From positions 1 to 8,280 of the forward strand of contig PWNM01000021.1 in assembly GCA_003557825.1 (NCBI GenBank): DNA of 8,280 bases, written 5' to 3'. Source of the stretch: Candidatus Hydrogenedentota bacterium. Its GTDB lineage: Bacteria > Hydrogenedentota > Hydrogenedentia > Hydrogenedentales > SLHB01. Position numbers and translations under genes: made by a program. Under the pieces are notes generated by a model. It was given only the letters and a program-made list of their open reading frames with translations, was not told the origin of the DNA and made no database searches. Position 1 is the first letter of the stretch, and every line of letters begins with the position of its first letter. Positions 5,911 to 8,280 of this stretch are shown here, one piece after another.

Positions 5911-6837
5911 CTATTCCTGGTCCGCTTCGGCGATGTACGCGGCCGGATCCATGCGCATCAGGTGGTGGAGGATCATCTCGGCCAATAGTCCAAGGCTGAT
6001 GGTAACGGCGCCCGTGGCGCCAAACACCAACCCGACAGCCAACAACGCGGCCGATATGGCCTGGGTGTCCATCAGGAAAAACACAATGATGCAGAGTCCC
6101 AGACATAACCAGCCGAACAGAATCTGCAGGCCCCCCAGTTTGCCGAAAAAATGTCCCGGTTGATGGCGGTAGTTTGATAGAAACCACATGGTCAATACAT
6201 CGAGGGCGCCTCGTGAGAATCGCTCGAATCCGAATTTCGACACGCCATACTGACGCCGATGGTGTTCGACGGGGATTTCGGTGATGCGGAAATTCAGGCT
6301 GTGCGCCACAACCGGGATGAGCCGATGCATCTCGCCATAAATATGCAGATTTTTCACCACTTCCCTGCGCATGAGTTTGTAACCGCAGTTGACGTCATGG
6401 ATGGGCACGTCGAACAGCCATGAGACTGCTTTATTGTAGTATTTGGATGGAATGACCTTGTGCCATGGATCGTTGCGGACCGACTTCCATCCGCAGACCA
6501 TGTCGTAGCCTTCTTCCAGTTTCTCGAGGAACCGGGGAATTTCCTTCGGGTCATCCTGTAGGTCCGAGTCCATGGTGAACACCAGATCCCCATCTACATG
6601 AGCGAAACCGGCCGTGAGTGCGAGGGATTTTCCAAAATTCCCCCTCAAACGCAACACCTGTACCGCCTCATGGCGTTCTTCCAGTTCCAGCAAGATTTCG
6701 TAGGACCCATCGGTGCTGCCGTCATCAACGAACAGAATGGTGTGGTCGTAGTCCGCCGCATAGCGCATGATCCCCTCGGCAAGGCGTTCCAAGGTGTCCC
6801 GTTCGTTATACACAGGAATGATAAAAGTTAACCGCAT
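5911..6837 (-). CDS. Membrane-anchored family 2 glycosyltransferase, GtrB/ArnC-like polyprenyl-phosphate sugar synthase
   Basis: A 308-residue protein. Residues 1-230 form a GT-A domain with FIIPVYNE, DDGSTD at 38-43, RGNFGKSLALTAGF at about 65-78, DSDLQDDP at 90-97 and HHRRQYGVSKFG at 192-203. Two hydrophobic helices follow at about 234-256 and 262-286, the usual architecture of undecaprenyl-phosphate glucosyl, mannosyl or formamido-arabinose transferases. It would make a lipid-linked sugar on the cytoplasmic side for later transfer outside; the sugar is not predictable. GGGGGAA precedes the ATG closely, and an in-frame stop six codons upstream excludes a longer start. It stands alone on the minus strand, divergent from the zinc-ribbon gene. 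A 12-codon frame with a stronger ribosome site (start 6866) overlaps its first codons. It is a distant paralogue of the enzyme at 1843-2559, which lacks the helices. Confidence 0.94.
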   Translation of the reverse strand: MRLTFIIPVYNERDTLERLAEGIMRYAADYDHTILFVDDGSTDGSYEILLELEERHEAVQVLRLRGNFGKSLALTAGFAHVDGDLVFTMDSDLQDDPKEIPRFLEKLEEGYDMVCGWKSVRNDPWHKVIPSKYYNKAVSWLFDVPIHDVNCGYKLMRREVVKNLHIYGEMHRLIPVVAHSLNFRITEIPVEHHRRQYGVSKFGFERFSRGALDVLTMWFLSNYRHQPGHFFGKLGGLQILFGWLCLGLCIIVFFLMDTQAISAALLAVGLVFGATGAVTISLGLLAEMILHHLMRMDPAAYIAEADQE

Positions 6838-6919
6838 TCGTTCCCCCGTAGTTTATGGGTGGTCATCTCGGACCCTCTCCTTGATGAATGCCTGGAAAGC
6901 CCGCTTCGGTTGCATGGGG

Positions 6920-6949
6920 ATCTTAGCAAGACTGGGCCGGAATTGCGAA
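6920..6949 (-). promoter_or_regulatory. Candidate promoter for the membrane-anchored glycosyltransferase
   Basis: On the minus strand TTCGCA (6944-6949) and TAAGAT (6920-6925) are 18 bases apart, each matching 4 of 6 consensus bases, and the -10 is preceded by TGC, the extended -10 form. The leader to ATG 6837 would be about 75 bases and includes the short upstream frame. Confidence 0.3.
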
Positions 6950-6981
6950 ACTGTTCTGGTTCCTGACCGTAATGTCGGGGT

Positions 6982-7009
6982 CTGTGTGAGGGAGAGCCAT
7001 TTCACACAG
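6982..7009. promoter_or_regulatory. Perfect 8-base inverted repeat, candidate operator
   Basis: CTGTGTGA (6982-6989) and TCACACAG (7002-7009) are exact reverse complements separated by 12 bases, so arm centres are 20 bases apart, about two helical turns. The right arm ends one base before the -35-like TTGATC at 7011, a usual position for an activator or repressor dimer. TGTGA/TCACA resembles CRP half-sites but the spacing (12, not 6) does not fit CRP. No T-tract follows, so it is not a terminator. Confidence 0.45.
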
Positions 7010-7010
7010 C

Positions 7011-7039
7011 TTGATCCCGCGGGCCCGGATCCCTACAGT
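7011..7039 (+). promoter_or_regulatory. Candidate promoter for the zinc-ribbon-LemA-M48 genes
   Basis: TTGATC (7011-7016) and TACAGT (7034-7039) are exactly 17 bases apart, each with 4 of 6 consensus bases. The start would be near 7046, leaving about 22 bases before ATG 7068. The spacer holds a GATCC-N9-GGATC inverted repeat (7013-7031). Confidence 0.4.
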
Positions 7040-7067
7040 GGTAGCGACAACACGTGAGGAACTGCCT

Positions 7068-7463
7068 ATGGACTGCCCTGTTGACAAGGATCCGATGGTC
7101 GGACTCGAGTATGACGACATCGAGATCGATTTCTGCATGACCTGCCGCGGGCTATGGCTCGATGCGGGCGAGCTTGAGTTGCTGTTTGGCGATGCCGAGA
7201 CCTGTCGCGCCTTTCTTAGCGCCGGGGGACCGGCCACTGCTATCCAGGAGAAAACCCGCCGTTGCCCCCGGTGCGATGCGAAGATGGACAAATGGACGAC
7301 CAGCGGCGATGATCCCGTCGTATACGACCATTGCCCGGAAGGCGACGGACTCTGGCTGGATGCAGGGGAACTGCGGGCCATCCTTCGATCGGGCGGATCG
7401 GACGACGCGGCGGCCCGAGTCGCCCGGTTTCTACGTGGGATGTTTCCGGAGGACGCATCATGA
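7068..7463 (+). CDS. Double zf-TFIIB-like zinc-ribbon protein
   Basis: A 131-residue protein made of two zinc-ribbon repeats of the zf-TFIIB type, each ending in GLWLDAGEL. Repeat one has Cys3 (CPVD), Cys23 and Cys26 (FCMTCRGLWLDAGEL). Repeat two has Cys66 and Cys69 (CPRC) and Cys89 (HCPEGDGLWLDAGEL). Each repeat therefore shows only three of the four expected cysteines: Asp6 stands where repeat one should have its second, and Gly92 where repeat two should have its fourth. ATG 7068 is chosen because TGAGGAA at 7055-7061 precedes it; an in-frame ATA at 7011 would add 19 residues without support. Its TGA overlaps the ATG of lemA (ATGA), so the two are probably translated in a coupled way. Proteins of this type often neighbour LemA and M48 proteases; no biochemical role is clear. 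Confidence 0.88.
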   Translation: MDCPVDKDPMVGLEYDDIEIDFCMTCRGLWLDAGELELLFGDAETCRAFLSAGGPATAIQEKTRRCPRCDAKMDKWTTSGDDPVVYDHCPEGDGLWLDAGELRAILRSGGSDDAAARVARFLRGMFPEDAS

Positions 7464-8020
7464 CGGCAGTCTATATCATTATTGCGGTGCTGGTCGTGCT
7501 GATCATCGTGGTCATAGGCGTTTTCAACAGCCTGGTCCGATTGCGCAATCAGGCCAAGAATGCCTGGTCTCAGATCGATGTCCAGCTGAAACGCCGCCAC
7601 GACCTTATCCCCAATCTGGTCGAGACGGTCAAGGGGTATGCCAAACACGAACGGGAGCTACTTGAAGCCATCACCAAGGCGCGCAGTGCGGCCGTCCAGG
7701 CATCGGGCATGCGCGAACAGGCACAGGCCGAGAACATGCTGACACGATTTCTTGGCCAGCTCCAGGTCACGGTCGAAAACTATCCGGACCTCAAGGCCAG
7801 CACGAATTTCCTCGCATTGCAGGAGGAGCTGGCATCGACGGAGAATAAGATCGCATTTGCCCGGCAGTTTTACAACGATTCGGTGATGAAATTGAACACC
7901 AAAATCGAGATGTTTCCGAGCAATATCGTGGCGGGCTTGTTCGGCTTCGAGAAGCAGGAGTTCTTCGAGATCGAAGACCCGGCGGCTCGTGCGGCTCAAC
8001 AGGTGGATTTCAACCCCTAA
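7460..8020 (+). CDS. lemA: LemA family protein
   Basis: A 186-residue protein with one N-terminal membrane helix (about residues 4-23) followed by a long helical soluble domain. It contains the family's most conserved segments: FNSLVRLRNQ, NAWSQIDVQLKRRHDLIPNL, VKGYAKHE, ENYPDLKA, LQEELASTENKIAFARQFYN and a phenylalanine-rich end with FGFEKQEFFE. Length and order are standard. LemA proteins are membrane-tethered and poorly understood; in several bacteria they are encoded beside HtpX/M48 proteases, as here. ATG 7460 is supported by GGAGG at 7448-7452 and by the 4-base overlap with the zinc-ribbon gene. A longer reading from 7331 lies entirely inside that gene and does not resemble LemA. This LemA is unrelated to the sensor kinase of the same name in Pseudomonas. 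Confidence 0.95.
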   Translation: MTAVYIIIAVLVVLIIVVIGVFNSLVRLRNQAKNAWSQIDVQLKRRHDLIPNLVETVKGYAKHERELLEAITKARSAAVQASGMREQAQAENMLTRFLGQLQVTVENYPDLKASTNFLALQEELASTENKIAFARQFYNDSVMKLNTKIEMFPSNIVAGLFGFEKQEFFEIEDPAARAAQQVDFNP

Positions 8021-8022
8021 CC

Positions 8023-8030
8023 AAGGAGGG
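8023..8030 (+). promoter_or_regulatory. Strong but distant Shine-Dalgarno for the M48 protease
   Basis: AAGGAGGG is a near-perfect Shine-Dalgarno but lies 14 bases before ATG 8045, longer than the usual 5-10. No other start codon occurs in between in the frame, and the encoded N-terminus (MWEQI) fits the family, so the start is kept. Confidence 0.6.
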
Positions 8031-8044
8031 ACCCGTTCCGCATC

Positions 8045-8280
8045 ATGTGGGAACAGATCCAATCGAATAAACGGAAATCGGTGCTCTTGGTCATGGTTAT
8101 GGCGGGCGTGCTCATCTTACTGGGGTACGTTATCGGCGAAGCGCTAGCTCCCGGCGCCGGGTGGGGCGGTCTTACCGTGGCCGGCGTGTTGTGGATCATC
8201 ATGACCCTCATCAGTTATTTTGCCGGGGGCCGCATGCTCATGGCTTTCAGCGGCGCCAAACCCATTACCCGCGATGATCA
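8045..8280 (+). CDS. M48 family (HtpX-like) membrane metalloprotease, N-terminal part only
   Basis: Only the first 78 residues fall in the window. They begin MWEQIQSNKRKS, a typical opening for this group, followed by membrane helices at about 13-34 and 42-62, then LMAFSGAKPITRDD, which leads into the protease domain in relatives. The HEXXH zinc motif would lie beyond the right edge and cannot be checked. HtpX-like M48 proteases degrade damaged membrane proteins in the inner membrane. The gene starts 24 bases after lemA and is expected to be co-transcribed with it. Confidence 0.87.
   Translation, partial: MWEQIQSNKRKSVLLVMVMAGVLILLGYVIGEALAPGAGWGGLTVAGVLWIIMTLISYFAGGRMLMAFSGAKPITRDD

Noticed and set aside
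6982..7009. Inverted repeat as a CRP site
   Set aside because: The TGTGA/TCACA half-sites are 12 bases apart, whereas CRP needs 6; kept only as an operator of unknown regulator.
7331..7459. N-terminal extension of LemA
   Set aside because: It lies inside the zinc-ribbon gene, is arginine-rich and unlike LemA, and the ATG at 7460 has a good ribosome site and leads straight into the membrane helix.
7162..7665. 167-codon plus-strand frame
   Set aside because: It crosses the zinc-ribbon and lemA genes in another frame and shows no domain.

Overview
The window reads as ordinary bacterial chromosome, moderately GC-rich and densely coded, with clear Shine-Dalgarno sites before most genes. An ArnT-like GT39 glycosyltransferase and a protein built from lipid-A-disaccharide-synthase N-terminal (LAB_N) domains suggest a diderm, Gram-negative-type bacterium. 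A pyruvoyl-dependent arginine decarboxylase followed by a deoxyhypusine-synthase-like gene and an agmatinase is typical of scattered, deep-branching bacterial lineages. I cannot name the phylum from sequence alone. No tRNA, rRNA, CRISPR array, insertion sequence or phage gene was seen.

Layout. Positions 1-2931, minus strand: a small basic-tailed protein (2659-2931), then a DPM1-like family 2 glycosyltransferase (1843-2559), a duplicated LAB_N membrane protein that overlaps it by one base (1133-1843), and a GT39 transferase whose 3' end lies outside the window (1-1034). Together these resemble the ArnC / ArnEF / ArnT logic: charge a polyprenyl phosphate with a sugar, move it across the membrane, transfer it on the outer face. 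Positions 2932-3326 form a divergent, AT-richer intergenic region with candidate promoters in both directions. Positions 3327-5904, plus strand: a three-gene polyamine operon with gaps of 21 and 4 bases (arginine to agmatine, a DHS-like NAD enzyme, agmatine to putrescine plus urea). Positions 5911-6837, minus strand: a second family 2 glycosyltransferase with two C-terminal membrane helices, convergent with the agmatinase gene and only 6 bases from it. Positions 6838-7067 are a second divergent control region with a perfect 8-base inverted repeat next to a candidate promoter. Positions 7068-8280, plus strand: a double zinc-ribbon (zf-TFIIB-like) protein, LemA, and the start of an M48 (HtpX-like) membrane metalloprotease, a recurring bacterial gene set.

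Most notable: (1) the duplicated LAB_N protein, with a 3+1+3 helix layout like SWEET transporters, sits where a lipid-sugar flippase would be expected; (2) the DHS-like enzyme keeps the catalytic lysine, tryptophan and glutamate but, by eye, has replaced three spermidine-contacting residues of human DHS, suggesting another substrate; (3) a small unassigned protein has a histone H1-like Lys/Ala/Pro tail; (4) a strong operator-like inverted repeat lies upstream of the zinc-ribbon-LemA-M48 cluster.
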